NCBI RefSeq assembly: GCF_963677845.1
Contig: NZ_OY782498.1
Coordinates: 3,169,518 to 3,233,517, forward strand
DNA length: 64,000 nt
Source: an uncultured Pseudodesulfovibrio sp.
GTDB lineage: Bacteria > Desulfobacterota > Desulfovibrionia > Desulfovibrionales > Desulfovibrionaceae
Direction of reading: 5' to 3'
The notes below the pieces were generated by a model. The model had not been told where the DNA came from. It saw only the letters and a program-made list of their open reading frames with translations, and did no database searches. A program made the translations under genes and the position numbers. Positions within the stretch are counted from its first letter, which is position 1. Every line of letters begins with the position of its first letter. Shown here piece by piece: positions 1-8,842 of the stretch.

Positions 1-384
1 GATGGCAGCAGACATGTTTCCCTTGGCAAAACCGGTCCACGAAATGGTCATACCACTCGTGGGTACCAGTCCGGCCAAGAGCAGACCGAGGGCCATGTAT
101 GGATTGTCTTTAAAAAAGAGGAGGCCGACGCCAAAGGCGAGGAAGGGAATCAGCCCGAAATTAATGAGCTGAGTAAGTATTTGCGCCTTGACGTCGCCCC
201 CCTCAAAAACCTTCCTGATCTTGAGTGTGACCATCATGGGATAAACCATGAGGAAGGTGAATGGAACGATCATGGATTTAAGCCAGCCGGTATCGGCGGA
301 CACTCCGTAAACAAACCCTGCCACCATCATCACAGGGATGACGACAACAAGATTTTTAGATATTTTCTGAAGCAATGCGAACAT
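1..384 (-). CDS. ACR3/bile-acid:sodium symporter family transporter (N-terminal part, runs off the window)
   Basis: Only the first 128 residues are present; the gene continues past base 1. The translation shows at least four hydrophobic segments and reads like the N-terminal half of the BASS superfamily, which contains ACR3 arsenite permeases and bile acid:sodium symporters. The stretch LVPTSGMTISWTGFAKGN resembles the arsenic-resistance branch more than the bile-acid branch. It would sit in the inner membrane and export arsenite or move an organic anion; the substrate cannot be decided from this fragment. The start is the ATG at 384 after a modest GGA ribosome site. It lies 21 bases downstream of the zinc-ribbon gene and is probably co-transcribed with it. 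Confidence 0.75.
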   Translation of the reverse strand, partial: MFALLQKISKNLVVVIPVMMVAGFVYGVSADTGWLKSMIVPFTFLMVYPMMVTLKIRKVFEGGDVKAQILTQLINFGLIPFLAFGVGLLFFKDNPYMALGLLLAGLVPTSGMTISWTGFAKGNMSAAI

Positions 385-405
385 GAATATTCCTCGCTTG
401 AGCAA

Positions 406-624
406 TCAGTCCTGACCGGAGTCGCCCATTTCGGTTTCACGACATTCAGGATCGGAACAACACGGAGCCTCACCGTCACGGTACACAACCACTCCGTTAC
501 GCACCGGTTCCACGATGAACCGTCTGGTACAATCTGAGCAATTGACGTAGAAAGGACGGTAGTCGCTGTATTCAGCGGTTTCCTGACCAACAGAACAATA
601 CGGGCAATGAACGTGGGCACTCAT
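406..624 (-). CDS. Small zinc-ribbon protein, function unknown
   Basis: A 72-residue protein. The start at 624 is chosen because an excellent AAGGAGG lies just upstream; the frame is open further upstream but without such a site. Two CxxC pairs (CPYC near residue 8 and CSDC near residue 30) can form a zinc ribbon, and a further CC...C cluster (CCSDPEC) lies near the acidic C-terminus. I do not recognise a named family. It is upstream of, and probably in an operon with, the ACR3/BASS-type transporter, and it diverges from the Crp/Fnr gene, so the box at 687-700 may affect both directions. Confidence 0.65.
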   Translation of the reverse strand: MSAHVHCPYCSVGQETAEYSDYRPFYVNCSDCTRRFIVEPVRNGVVVYRDGEAPCCSDPECRETEMGDSGQD

Positions 625-686
625 GATGACCTCCTTGATATGTCTCAGTGTCGCCCTTAAAATAGACCTCTCCACGCTGGACGGCA

Positions 687-700
687 TTGATCTCGATCAA
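687..700. promoter_or_regulatory. FNR-type box (perfect TTGAT-N4-ATCAA)
   Basis: TTGATCTCGATCAA is a perfect match to the classical FNR half-site arrangement. It is centred about 33 bases upstream of the Crp/Fnr-family start at 727 and about 70 bases upstream of the divergent zinc-ribbon gene. Autoregulation by the adjacent regulator is the simplest reading (inference). Confidence 0.6.
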
Positions 701-726
701 CACAAACGACTTTTTCAGGATTTTTG

Positions 727-1380
727 ATGAAAAAAAATGAACTCAAGGACGCAATCCGGGATTTTCCGGTATTTGCCAAGCTCAAGGAAGAGCAGCTCGA
801 CCGACTGGCTTCACATGCCGAAATCATGGAATTCCCCAGAAAATCACTGTTCTTCAGTGAAGACAAATCAGCTCAGGGCATGCATGTACTGCTCTCGGGA
901 CAGGTGAAACTGTTCAAGATATCCGAAGACGGAAAAGAACAGACCATCTTTGTCTTCGGTCCGGGAGAGCCGTTCTGTCTCTGCTCCACCTTTTCCGATG
1001 GCAAGCTGCCAGCCAATCTCGGAGCATTGGAGAACAGTCAGGTTCTATACATCACGCCGGATGAATTCGAACTGTTGGTCCAGGAAGACCCGTCCATCCT
1101 GCTCGTCATGATGCGGGTCATGTCCCGCCGTCTGAAAGAAGCCATGGACATGATCGATTCCCTATCACTCAAGCAGGTGCCGTCCCGATTGATGGCCTAC
1201 TTTGAAAGCCGCCATCAGGGTGGCCGCGTCACGCTTGATCTGTCATACCGGGAACTCGCCAAGATCATCGGTATCACCCCGGAGGCTCTGTCGCGAACCC
1301 TGCATAAGATGGTCAACGACAAGCTGATCGCCATGGATGGATCAGACATAATGCTTACAGGTACAGACAAAACAGACTGA
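727..1380 (+). CDS. Crp/Fnr family transcriptional regulator
   Basis: A 217-residue regulator with a cyclic-nucleotide-binding-like beta-barrel (about residues 10-120), a dimerisation helix (about 120-145) and a C-terminal winged helix-turn-helix whose recognition region reads [19 protein letters not shown]. No N-terminal cysteine cluster for an FeS centre is visible, so it is not a canonical oxygen-sensing FNR; a haem-dependent or HcpR/DNR-like nitrosative-stress sensor is possible. The ATG at 727 is used; a TTG lies directly before it. The perfect FNR-type box upstream suggests autoregulation. The hcp gene at 26.8-28.4 kb carries a related but imperfect site, which would fit an HcpR-like role, but that link is inference. 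Confidence 0.85.
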   Translation: MKKNELKDAIRDFPVFAKLKEEQLDRLASHAEIMEFPRKSLFFSEDKSAQGMHVLLSGQVKLFKISEDGKEQTIFVFGPGEPFCLCSTFSDGKLPANLGALENSQVLYITPDEFELLVQEDPSILLVMMRVMSRRLKEAMDMIDSLSLKQVPSRLMAYFESRHQGGRVTLDLSYRELAKIIGITPEALSRTLHKMVNDKLIAMDGSDIMLTGTDKTD

Positions 1381-1421
1381 ACATCATAAAGTGGCATCAG
1401 TACCAATCAGAGGAGGAGACC

Positions 1422-2812
<1,391 letters not shown>

Positions 2813-2816
<4 letters not shown>

Positions 2817-3415
2817 GCGGGACTCAGGAAAAGGGCGTATGCAGTCGCGCCCACCATGACCACCACCAGCAAACAGTTTACTCCGACCAAAATACGCCTG
2901 GACTTGAGTGTGCGCATGATAGCGACACCGGCAAGCCCCCATGTGGAATGGAACAGGGCTTGAAATGTCATGAAGGTGGGGACAAAAATAGCCATCTGCA
3001 TCCAGAGCGGCACAGACGGATCGGCCAACTGACTGAATCCAACAACAGACATGGCCCAACTTTTCGGGTTCAACGGATGCAAAACAACGCCTTCCCAAAA
3101 AGTAAACCGCTTATCAACGCTGCCCACAGCAAGCTGCATGGTGAGCAACTTCCAGCCCAAATAACAGATATATCCCATGCCGCCGATCTTCATGCCCCAC
3201 GCAATTTTCGGTGACGCCAGAAACAACCCGCCCAAACCAAGCCCTACAAAGACATTCAGGGCAAACATACCTGCCACGGTTCCAGCCAGAAATGGCAACG
3301 CGGAACGAAATCCCGTGGTTTGACCAATACCCATCATGGTCAGGTTGCCCACACCGGGCGTTCCGGTCATGACAATGGCGAAAAAGGCGAAGGCTGTGTA
3401 TGTTTCCAAATTCAT
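2813..3415 (-). CDS. LysE/RhtB family amino-acid exporter
   Basis: A 200-residue inner-membrane protein with about six hydrophobic segments and the typical LysE/RhtB N-terminus, including [12 protein letters not shown] near residue 35. Members export amino acids or derivatives; the substrate here is unknown. The ATG at 3415 has a GGGAG ribosome site. The gene diverges from a MocR-type regulator, with two inverted repeats lying between the two starts, so it is very probably that regulator's target. It ends tail to tail with fumC, the two TAG stops overlapping in one palindromic CTAG. Confidence 0.88.
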
Positions 3416-3482
3416 AATAACTCCCTCAAGGTCAGATGCCGACGATTACCAGCACACGGTTCTCCATGCTGCATGCCTATGT

Positions 3483-3502
3483 TTGACATTGTATGGTGTC
3501 AA
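3483..3502. promoter_or_regulatory. Inverted repeat TTGACA-N8-TGTCAA in the exporter/MocR intergenic region
   Basis: Perfect 6-base arms TTGACA (3483-3488) and TGTCAA (3497-3502). The left arm also matches a sigma70 -35 element for the regulator, paired with TATATT at 3507-3512 at a spacing of 18. On the other strand the right arm likewise reads TTGACA, towards the exporter. It is probably both a promoter element and an operator. Confidence 0.5.
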
Positions 3503-3503
3503 T

Positions 3504-3532
3504 GAATATATTGTCTGCATGACAATATATTC
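3504..3532. promoter_or_regulatory. Perfect 12-base inverted repeat covering the MocR start codon
   Basis: Arms GAATATATTGTC (3504-3515) and GACAATATATTC (3521-3532) are exact reverse complements around a 5-base spacer. The ATG of the regulator (3519-3521) lies inside the repeat. This is a strong autoregulatory operator candidate that would cover the -10 element, the transcription start and the start codon together. Confidence 0.7.
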
Positions 3533-4883
3533 ACCGGCCATCACGGAAGGAACCGAGCCTCTGTACAAGGGGTTGGCAGACGCCATTGAGCAGGACATCG
3601 CAACGGGCAGACTTGCCCCCGGTGAACGGCTGCCCACCCACCGCGACCTTGCCGACGAACTGGGTATGAATGTGTCCACCATTACACGCGGATATCGGGA
3701 AGCCGAAAAACGCGGCCTTGTTACCGGCACTGTCGGGCGCGGAACATTCGTGGCTTCGGATGCCACCACATCCACGTCACTTGTTTCATTCGAGCCAACC
3801 ACACCGGGCATGCTGGAAATGGGGCTGGTTGCCCCGCTCCACCACATGGACCCGGATATCACCGAAGGATTTCGACGCATTGCCAGACGCAAAGACCCCA
3901 CGTCCTTCATGCGCTACACCGATCCCCGCGGCCTGCCGTCACACCGCAAGGCCGGGGCTGCATGGGCCACACGATACGGATTGGAAACCGAAGCTGAAAA
4001 CGTCATTGTCTGTGCTGGCGCTCAACACGCACTGACCTGTTGTCTGAGCGGGCTGCTTCGATCAGGTGACCGTATTGCCACAGACGCATTGACTTATCCC
4101 GGTATGAAAACCTTGGCCTCCATGTTGGGAATTCGTCTTGTTCCCGTTGAAATAGACAGCGACGGTATGATCCCGGCCAGTCTGGACGCAGCATGTCGCC
4201 GTGATGAGATCAAAGCGGTCTACCTCATGCCCGGTGTACATAATCCGACCACCGTGACCATCCCTGAATCCCGACGGACAGAAATTGCCCATCTCGCACA
4301 AAAGCATGACCTGATCATTATCGAAGACGATGCCTACGACCTGACGGACCTGACAGGCAACACGCCTGTGGCCAACCGAGCGCCTGAACGCAGCGTGTAT
4401 ATAGCAGGCATGTCGAAATCTCTTGCAGCCGGATTGCGTATCGCCTTCCTTGTCGCTCCCAGAAACATGCTCAAACCACTGGCCCAAGCGGTTCTCAACA
4501 CCATCTGGATGGCACCGTCACTCAATGGGGAACTGGCCGCCATGTGGATCAATGACGGCACGGCTGATCAGGTCGTGGAAAATAAACGCATGGCAGCCAG
4601 TCGCAGATACATGCTTGCCTGCGACGTGCTCAACGAATTTCGATTCAGGGGAAAACACAGTGGGTTCTATCTCTGGCTGGACCTGCCTGAGCCTTGGACA
4701 GGACAGGCTTTTGAAAAAAAGGCTCAGCAGCAAGGAATAAACGTCTTCGGTGCAGAAAAATTTGCTGTTGGCGAATACGTGGCCCCACCCGCTGCCCGCA
4801 TTTCACTCACGGGAACGGATACCCTCGCAGACCTTGAAAAAGGGTTGCTCGAAATACGCAGAATCCTCAACAACAGACCGTAA
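3519..4883 (+). CDS. MocR-type transcriptional regulator (GntR winged helix plus aminotransferase-like domain)
   Basis: 454 residues from the ATG at 3519. The N-terminus is a GntR-type winged helix (about 8-75, with GRLAPGERLPTHRDLADELG and STITRGYREAEKRG). The rest is a class I aminotransferase fold that binds pyridoxal phosphate, the Schiff-base lysine being K300 in GMSKSLAAGLRIAF. Such proteins sense an amino-acid-like effector and regulate a neighbouring transport or metabolic gene, here most likely the divergent LysE-type exporter. The frame stays open upstream, but typical MocR proteins begin close to this ATG, and the promoter geometry fits it. There is no ribosome site; see the findings on a leaderless message. 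Confidence 0.9.
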   Translation: MTIYSPAITEGTEPLYKGLADAIEQDIATGRLAPGERLPTHRDLADELGMNVSTITRGYREAEKRGLVTGTVGRGTFVASDATTSTSLVSFEPTTPGMLEMGLVAPLHHMDPDITEGFRRIARRKDPTSFMRYTDPRGLPSHRKAGAAWATRYGLETEAENVIVCAGAQHALTCCLSGLLRSGDRIATDALTYPGMKTLASMLGIRLVPVEIDSDGMIPASLDAACRRDEIKAVYLMPGVHNPTTVTIPESRRTEIAHLAQKHDLIIIEDDAYDLTDLTGNTPVANRAPERSVYIAGMSKSLAAGLRIAFLVAPRNMLKPLAQAVLNTIWMAPSLNGELAAMWINDGTADQVVENKRMAASRRYMLACDVLNEFRFRGKHSGFYLWLDLPEPWTGQAFEKKAQQQGINVFGAEKFAVGEYVAPPAARISLTGTDTLADLEKGLLEIRRILNNRP

Positions 4884-4921
4884 CTCACAACAGTTGTTTA
4901 AAGAAAAATGTATCAACAGGA

Positions 4922-5458
4922 TCAGGACTCTTTTCTTTTGTAGTGGGACTGAACCAACGCATCAAGAAAGACTTCGGTGCGCACATGTTCAAACTCCACA
5001 TGCGCAGGCAACGAGCCAAACAACGAAGTTCCTCCGCCAAGGACAACCGGAACCCGAGTAATAATCATCTCGTCAAGCATGCCCTGCTCAAGAAACCCTT
5101 GAACCAACTGGCCACCGTCTACGTACAGACCGTGGAACCCCCGCCTATTCAATTCCGCGACAACATCAGCAAGCTTCCCATTCACAATCTCAACTTTGCC
5201 TTTCAAAGGCTCTGGAACATCCACCAAGATTGAACTCAACACAAACACCGGTTTCGAATACGGCCATTCGACATCAAATGAGAGAATTACTTCAAAGGTC
5301 TTCCGCCCCATGAGAAGCGCATCAACAGACTCCATAAAATCCGCAAAACCGAAATCGTATCCATCCGGATTCGGCACCGCGTTGAGAAAATCAAGTCCTC
5401 CATCACGATCCGCAATAAATCCATCAAGACTTGCACCGACATATGCAATATTAGGCAT
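4922..5458 (-). CDS. Dihydrofolate reductase-like (RibD C-terminal domain) protein
   Basis: A 178-residue cytoplasmic protein of the RibD-C/DHFR superfamily. N-terminal ASLDGFIADRDGGLDFL, the central LLMGRKTFE and the VDGGQLVQGFLEQGMLDE segment match the YwjB/YyaP type of small stand-alone reductase-like proteins, which presumably bind NADPH. The reaction is unknown; it is not a housekeeping FolA by sequence style. It ends 38 bases from the convergent MocR gene. The DUF2959 gene lies upstream in the same orientation, separated from it by a terminator-like hairpin. Confidence 0.8.
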   Translation of the reverse strand: MPNIAYVGASLDGFIADRDGGLDFLNAVPNPDGYDFGFADFMESVDALLMGRKTFEVILSFDVEWPYSKPVFVLSSILVDVPEPLKGKVEIVNGKLADVVAELNRRGFHGLYVDGGQLVQGFLEQGMLDEMIITRVPVVLGGGTSLFGSLPAHVEFEHVRTEVFLDALVQSHYKRKES

Positions 5459-5483
5459 ATACTCCCCCTATGAATTCATCCAT

Positions 5484-5516
5484 GAAAAAAGGCTTCCAGC
5501 CGAAACCGCAAGCCTT
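5484..5516 (-). terminator. Rho-independent terminator after the DUF2959 gene
   Basis: Seven-base arms AAGGCTT/AAGCCTT (5489-5495 and 5510-5516), followed on the minus strand by a run of six Ts. It lies just downstream of the gene ending at 5540. Confidence 0.6.
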
Positions 5517-5539
5517 CTTATTTAATTTCTATATTGCTG

Positions 5540-6181
5540 TTATTCCAAAGACTTGATGAAGGAATCCGCCTCGGCAATGGACTTGTCCATTTCCTTGATG
5601 AGCGATTCCACATCCGAATTTATGGTGGACAATTCGCCCTCCAATGCAGCGATGGCCTGAGCATTCAGGTTGTGTTTGAGATAAAGCACCTGATCCTTGA
5701 AGGCAGCCAGCACGGGATACATCTTCTTTTCAGCCTTGCGCATGGCCCGAATCAACCCGTTGTACTTGCTCTTGGTTGCAGTCAGTTTCCTCTGGCTGGA
5801 CGCCCTCAACTTGGAACTGGAATACTGCGTAATCTCTTCGGCCCATTCATCGAACAGAGCCTCAGCTACATCTTCGACCTTGTCTATGCGCTTGCGAACA
5901 TCGTCAGCGCGATCTTCACTCAACTCATATTCATCATTGAGCTTTTCATAGACGTCCTGCAACTTGCCGCCGTCAAAATTGACAACGGACTTGAACTGCT
6001 CCAACGCGGAGGCAAATTGTTCCTTGGCTTCTTCCTGTGACTCACGAGCGTCTTCCACTCGATCTGTCATGATTTCACGCTTGTCATATCCCATTGATTC
6101 CATGGTGGAATAATAGGTTTTCGAACAACCGAAAGCACTGAAGAGAAAGAACAGGGACAAGGCAAACACACACCGCTTCAT
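5540..6181 (-). CDS. DUF2959 family lipoprotein
   Basis: 213 residues from the ATG at 6181, which has an AAGGAG ribosome site. A lipoprotein signal ends at Cys19 (AFGC). The mature part is almost entirely helical and charged, consistent with long coiled coils, and matches the DUF2959 family, whose function is unknown. It is probably anchored in the inner or outer membrane facing the periplasm. It is followed by its own terminator and lies 71 bases downstream of argP in the same orientation. Confidence 0.82.
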   Translation of the reverse strand: MKRCVFALSLFFLFSAFGCSKTYYSTMESMGYDKREIMTDRVEDARESQEEAKEQFASALEQFKSVVNFDGGKLQDVYEKLNDEYELSEDRADDVRKRIDKVEDVAEALFDEWAEEITQYSSSKLRASSQRKLTATKSKYNGLIRAMRKAEKKMYPVLAAFKDQVLYLKHNLNAQAIAALEGELSTINSDVESLIKEMDKSIAEADSFIKSLE

Positions 6182-6252
6182 ATGAAACTCCTTCATGGGA
6201 TTATGCATAATTTTCATGGATGGAATACAACAAACCAGGGAGGTCGGCAATG

Positions 6253-7146
6253 TCACGGACGCTGAACAAGCAGTTTACGGGCACCGTTGACCAACGCATC
6301 GGTAAATCCGGCCAGCCGATCTGAGATCAAATTCCAACAATGCCAATGAAGTCGAACGGTAAACGCACACCCCGGCAACAAATCAATCAGCTCGCCTCGT
6401 TCAACAAACTCCTCAGCGTGCTGCGCGGGCAGCATACCACAGACTCGACCCGAGGCTATAACCGGCGCAAACTTCTCTGAAGATGGTAGATAAAAGGCTT
6501 CATACCGGCGAGGACGTTGGCCCAAGGCTTGTGAAAAAAGGTCTCCATGCATGACATCCTTACGATTAAAAATAAGGATAGGAGCCTGCTCAACAGCTTC
6601 TAATGAAGCGCCATTATGGAACCATTTCTCTTTGTAAGACGGAGTGGAATACAAATTGTAAACCATATCTCCAAGATATTCCACGCGACATCCCTGCATG
6701 AGGGTTGATCGATCGCTAATACAACCAAGTACATCGCCATCCCGCAATAAACCAAGCGTTTCAGCCTGATCATCCACACTCAAATCAAGCAGCACTGGCT
6801 CTGTATTGAGATATTGGTCAACTGCCGGAAAGAACCATGTTGCCAACGAATCCGCATTGATACCAACGGGTAACGTGGTAAAGCCATCCGCTTCCTGCCC
6901 CAACCCCGGACCGAGATCATCCTCAAGCCGCTTCACCTGCCGATAATGCTTGAGCATCTCCCGACCAGCAGAGGTCGGCTTCGGCGGCGAAGAACGCACC
7001 AACAACACACACCCGGCCTGCTCTTCCAGCAATTTCAACCGCTGAGAAACAGCCCCCTGCGTCACATGTAACACCTTGGATGCCTTCTCAAATCCGCCCT
7101 CACTGACCACTACGGCAAAAGCTTCCACCAATTTGTAATCTAACAT
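6253..7146 (-). CDS. argP: LysR family regulator of the ArgP type
   Basis: 297 residues. The N-terminal winged helix (about 1-60) contains GGFEKASKVLHVTQGAVSQRLKLLEEQAG, very typical of ArgP/IciA, and the remainder is a LysR effector-binding domain. ArgP activates the arginine/lysine exporter gene argO in response to the basic amino-acid pool. Here the divergent neighbour is an ArgO/LysE-type exporter, which supports the assignment. A 15-base inverted repeat 8 bases upstream of the start (7155-7169) is a likely binding site. Confidence 0.87.
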   Translation of the reverse strand: MLDYKLVEAFAVVVSEGGFEKASKVLHVTQGAVSQRLKLLEEQAGCVLLVRSSPPKPTSAGREMLKHYRQVKRLEDDLGPGLGQEADGFTTLPVGINADSLATWFFPAVDQYLNTEPVLLDLSVDDQAETLGLLRDGDVLGCISDRSTLMQGCRVEYLGDMVYNLYSTPSYKEKWFHNGASLEAVEQAPILIFNRKDVMHGDLFSQALGQRPRRYEAFYLPSSEKFAPVIASGRVCGMLPAQHAEEFVERGELIDLLPGCAFTVRLHWHCWNLISDRLAGFTDALVNGARKLLVQRP

Positions 7147-7154
7147 GCGCTATT

Positions 7155-7169
7155 ATTAGCATTTCTAAT
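7155..7169. promoter_or_regulatory. Candidate LysR-type site between argP and argO
   Basis: ATTAGCATTTCTAAT is an inverted repeat with 5-base arms (ATTAG/CTAAT), containing a T-N11-A core as expected for LysR-family sites. It lies immediately upstream of argP and about 150 bases before argO. The rest of the interval up to 7321 shows no gene. Confidence 0.4.
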
Positions 7170-7321
7170 GAACCATGAAAACAATTAGTTTCACAAGGCC
7201 ACAAACACCAGCTTACATACCTCGCACAACACAACGACAACTCCCCTCAACCACAATTCGCAAAGCGGCACCAAAAAATTTTGGAAGGAAGAAGGGATGG
7301 GGTCCGGGAAGGCAAAAATAT

Positions 7322-7933
7322 ATGACACCGTTTATTCAGGGATTTGGAATGGGGGGCGGACTGATCGTCGCCATTGGCGCACAAAACGCATTCGTCCTGA
7401 CGCAAAGCGTACGTCGAAATCATCATTTGGCCGTGGCCGCATTATGTATATTATGTGACACGGTACTGCTCACCCTTGGCGTAACAGGCGTCGGCACAGT
7501 GGTCGCATCCAACCCGGCCTTGACCACATTTGCTCTCTGGGGCGGGGCAGCTTTCCTGACTTGGTACGGTTTCACATCCCTGCGATCGGCCATGAAAGGC
7601 GGCTCGATGGACACGCAAGAAGAAACCGGTAAGGGACTCAAACATACCCTCATGCTCACCATGGCCGTGACCCTGCTCAATCCGCATGTCTACATCGACA
7701 CCATCATTCTCATGGGCTCGGTCAGCGGGCAATTCATGGTCCCTGACCGGTATATTTTCGGCTTGGGCGCAGCCACCGCTTCACTGCTCTGGTTTCTCGC
7801 TCTCAGCCTCGGAGGACAAATGCTCGCGCCACTATTCAAACGCGATTTCACATGGCGCATACTCGATTCCGTCGTCTGCCTGACCATGTGGGCCATCGCA
7901 GCCACACTCATCAGAAATGCGCTCACAGCATAG
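7322..7933 (+). CDS. argO: ArgO/LysE family basic amino-acid exporter
   Basis: 203 residues from the ATG at 7322 (GGAAGG ribosome site about 9 bases upstream); the open frame extends upstream but lacks family sequence. The N-terminus carries the hallmark GLIVAIGAQNAFVLTQ, and six hydrophobic segments follow. ArgO/LysE exports arginine, lysine or toxic analogues such as canavanine. It diverges from the ArgP-type regulator, the standard arrangement for this pair. The substrate is inferred from family and neighbourhood. Confidence 0.87.
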   Translation: MTPFIQGFGMGGGLIVAIGAQNAFVLTQSVRRNHHLAVAALCILCDTVLLTLGVTGVGTVVASNPALTTFALWGGAAFLTWYGFTSLRSAMKGGSMDTQEETGKGLKHTLMLTMAVTLLNPHVYIDTIILMGSVSGQFMVPDRYIFGLGAATASLLWFLALSLGGQMLAPLFKRDFTWRILDSVVCLTMWAIAATLIRNALTA

Positions 7934-8015
7934 CAAGCTATGTTTATAGACAGAAGCTATTTATAGCGCACTATATAAGTAGTTAACATTTCATAATAAT
8001 AAAGAAAGCACTAAA

Positions 8016-8306
8016 CTATTCGTTTTCACTCTCATCCTGCCCCTTGAGCTGAAAAAGCTGTTCCCAATTGATGGGGCGAAGGCTCTGACGATTCTTCCAT
8101 TGCAGATAATCCCACCCATCATCGGGGATGGTACTCACTTGCACCTTATTCACAAACTGCTTGCCTTCATCCCCGCAACACTTGCAGGCCCAGCCGCAAA
8201 TATCGCACGTACAGCCACCGGTTTTGACCATTTCCTTGGCCGTGCCGGATTTGTCGCAACACCCATCGCATAGACGAAGATAACCGGGATCTTTTTTGTG
8301 TGCCAT
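8016..8306 (-). CDS. Small cysteine-rich protein, unknown
   Basis: A 96-residue protein with ten cysteines in its first half, grouped as CDGCC, CTCDIC and CKCC. This suggests two metal sites, either zinc fingers or an FeS-type arrangement. The C-terminal half is hydrophilic with aromatic residues (DGWDYLQWKNRQ). No family recognised. The start at 8306 has no strong ribosome site. It is divergent from the CULT-domain gene, with 91 bases between them. Confidence 0.6.
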   Translation of the reverse strand: MAHKKDPGYLRLCDGCCDKSGTAKEMVKTGGCTCDICGWACKCCGDEGKQFVNKVQVSTIPDDGWDYLQWKNRQSLRPINWEQLFQLKGQDESENE

Positions 8307-8397
8307 ATGCGAAAATACGTTGGTCGAATCACCCGGTCAAGCGAACATGCTTCATTTTCCTGCCCCGGTGTCGTATAGGGGAAACAGGAGCAATCAA

Positions 8398-8835
8398 ATG
8401 ACCCCGCACAGCACATGTCTTATGCCGCCGGTCAAGGTGTTACGTGACGATCTGGAGAAAAAACCAGAATCAGATCCTGGACAAGCAGAACCAAAACAGG
8501 ACCCGGCCGATGAGACATCGGAGGGCCGGACTCGACTCCTGTGCAAAATCTGCCGTTCCCGCATTACCCGTCAGGATCTCGGTATGGAGGTGGATGGTAG
8601 CCACAGGCACGTTTTTTTCAATCCGCACGGTGACGTCTTTGAGTTGGGATGCTTTGCTTCCGCCAAGAATATCCTTCCTACCGGACCAAGAACCAACGAA
8701 TTCACATGGTTTCCCGGTTTTGAATGGCAGGTGATAGCCTGTACCGGTTGCCTCACGCAATTGGGATGGCGATACACTGGACCGCACAGTGGTTTTTTCG
8801 GCCTGATAGTGGGGTTATTGGTCGAAGAACGCTGA
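8398..8835 (+). CDS. CULT-domain protein (bacterial homologue of the cereblon thalidomide-binding domain)
   Basis: 145 residues from the ATG at 8398 (AGGAG ribosome site). A hydrophilic 40-residue leader is followed by one CULT domain. Two CxxC pairs, C49/C52 (CKIC) and C115/C118 (CTGC), would bind one zinc. The aromatic cage is intact: W104 and W110 in WFPGFEW and W124 in LGW align with the three tryptophans of human cereblon that hold glutarimides and uracil-like ligands. FFNPHGDVFELGCF matches the usual beta-strand before the cage. The cereblon histidine two residues before the first cage tryptophan is F102 here. Such bacterial proteins have been structurally studied as cereblon models, but their cellular role is unknown. 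No Lon or ubiquitin-type partner is nearby. Confidence 0.88.
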   Translation: MTPHSTCLMPPVKVLRDDLEKKPESDPGQAEPKQDPADETSEGRTRLLCKICRSRITRQDLGMEVDGSHRHVFFNPHGDVFELGCFASAKNILPTGPRTNEFTWFPGFEWQVIACTGCLTQLGWRYTGPHSGFFGLIVGLLVEER

Positions 8836-8842
8836 ATTCGCG

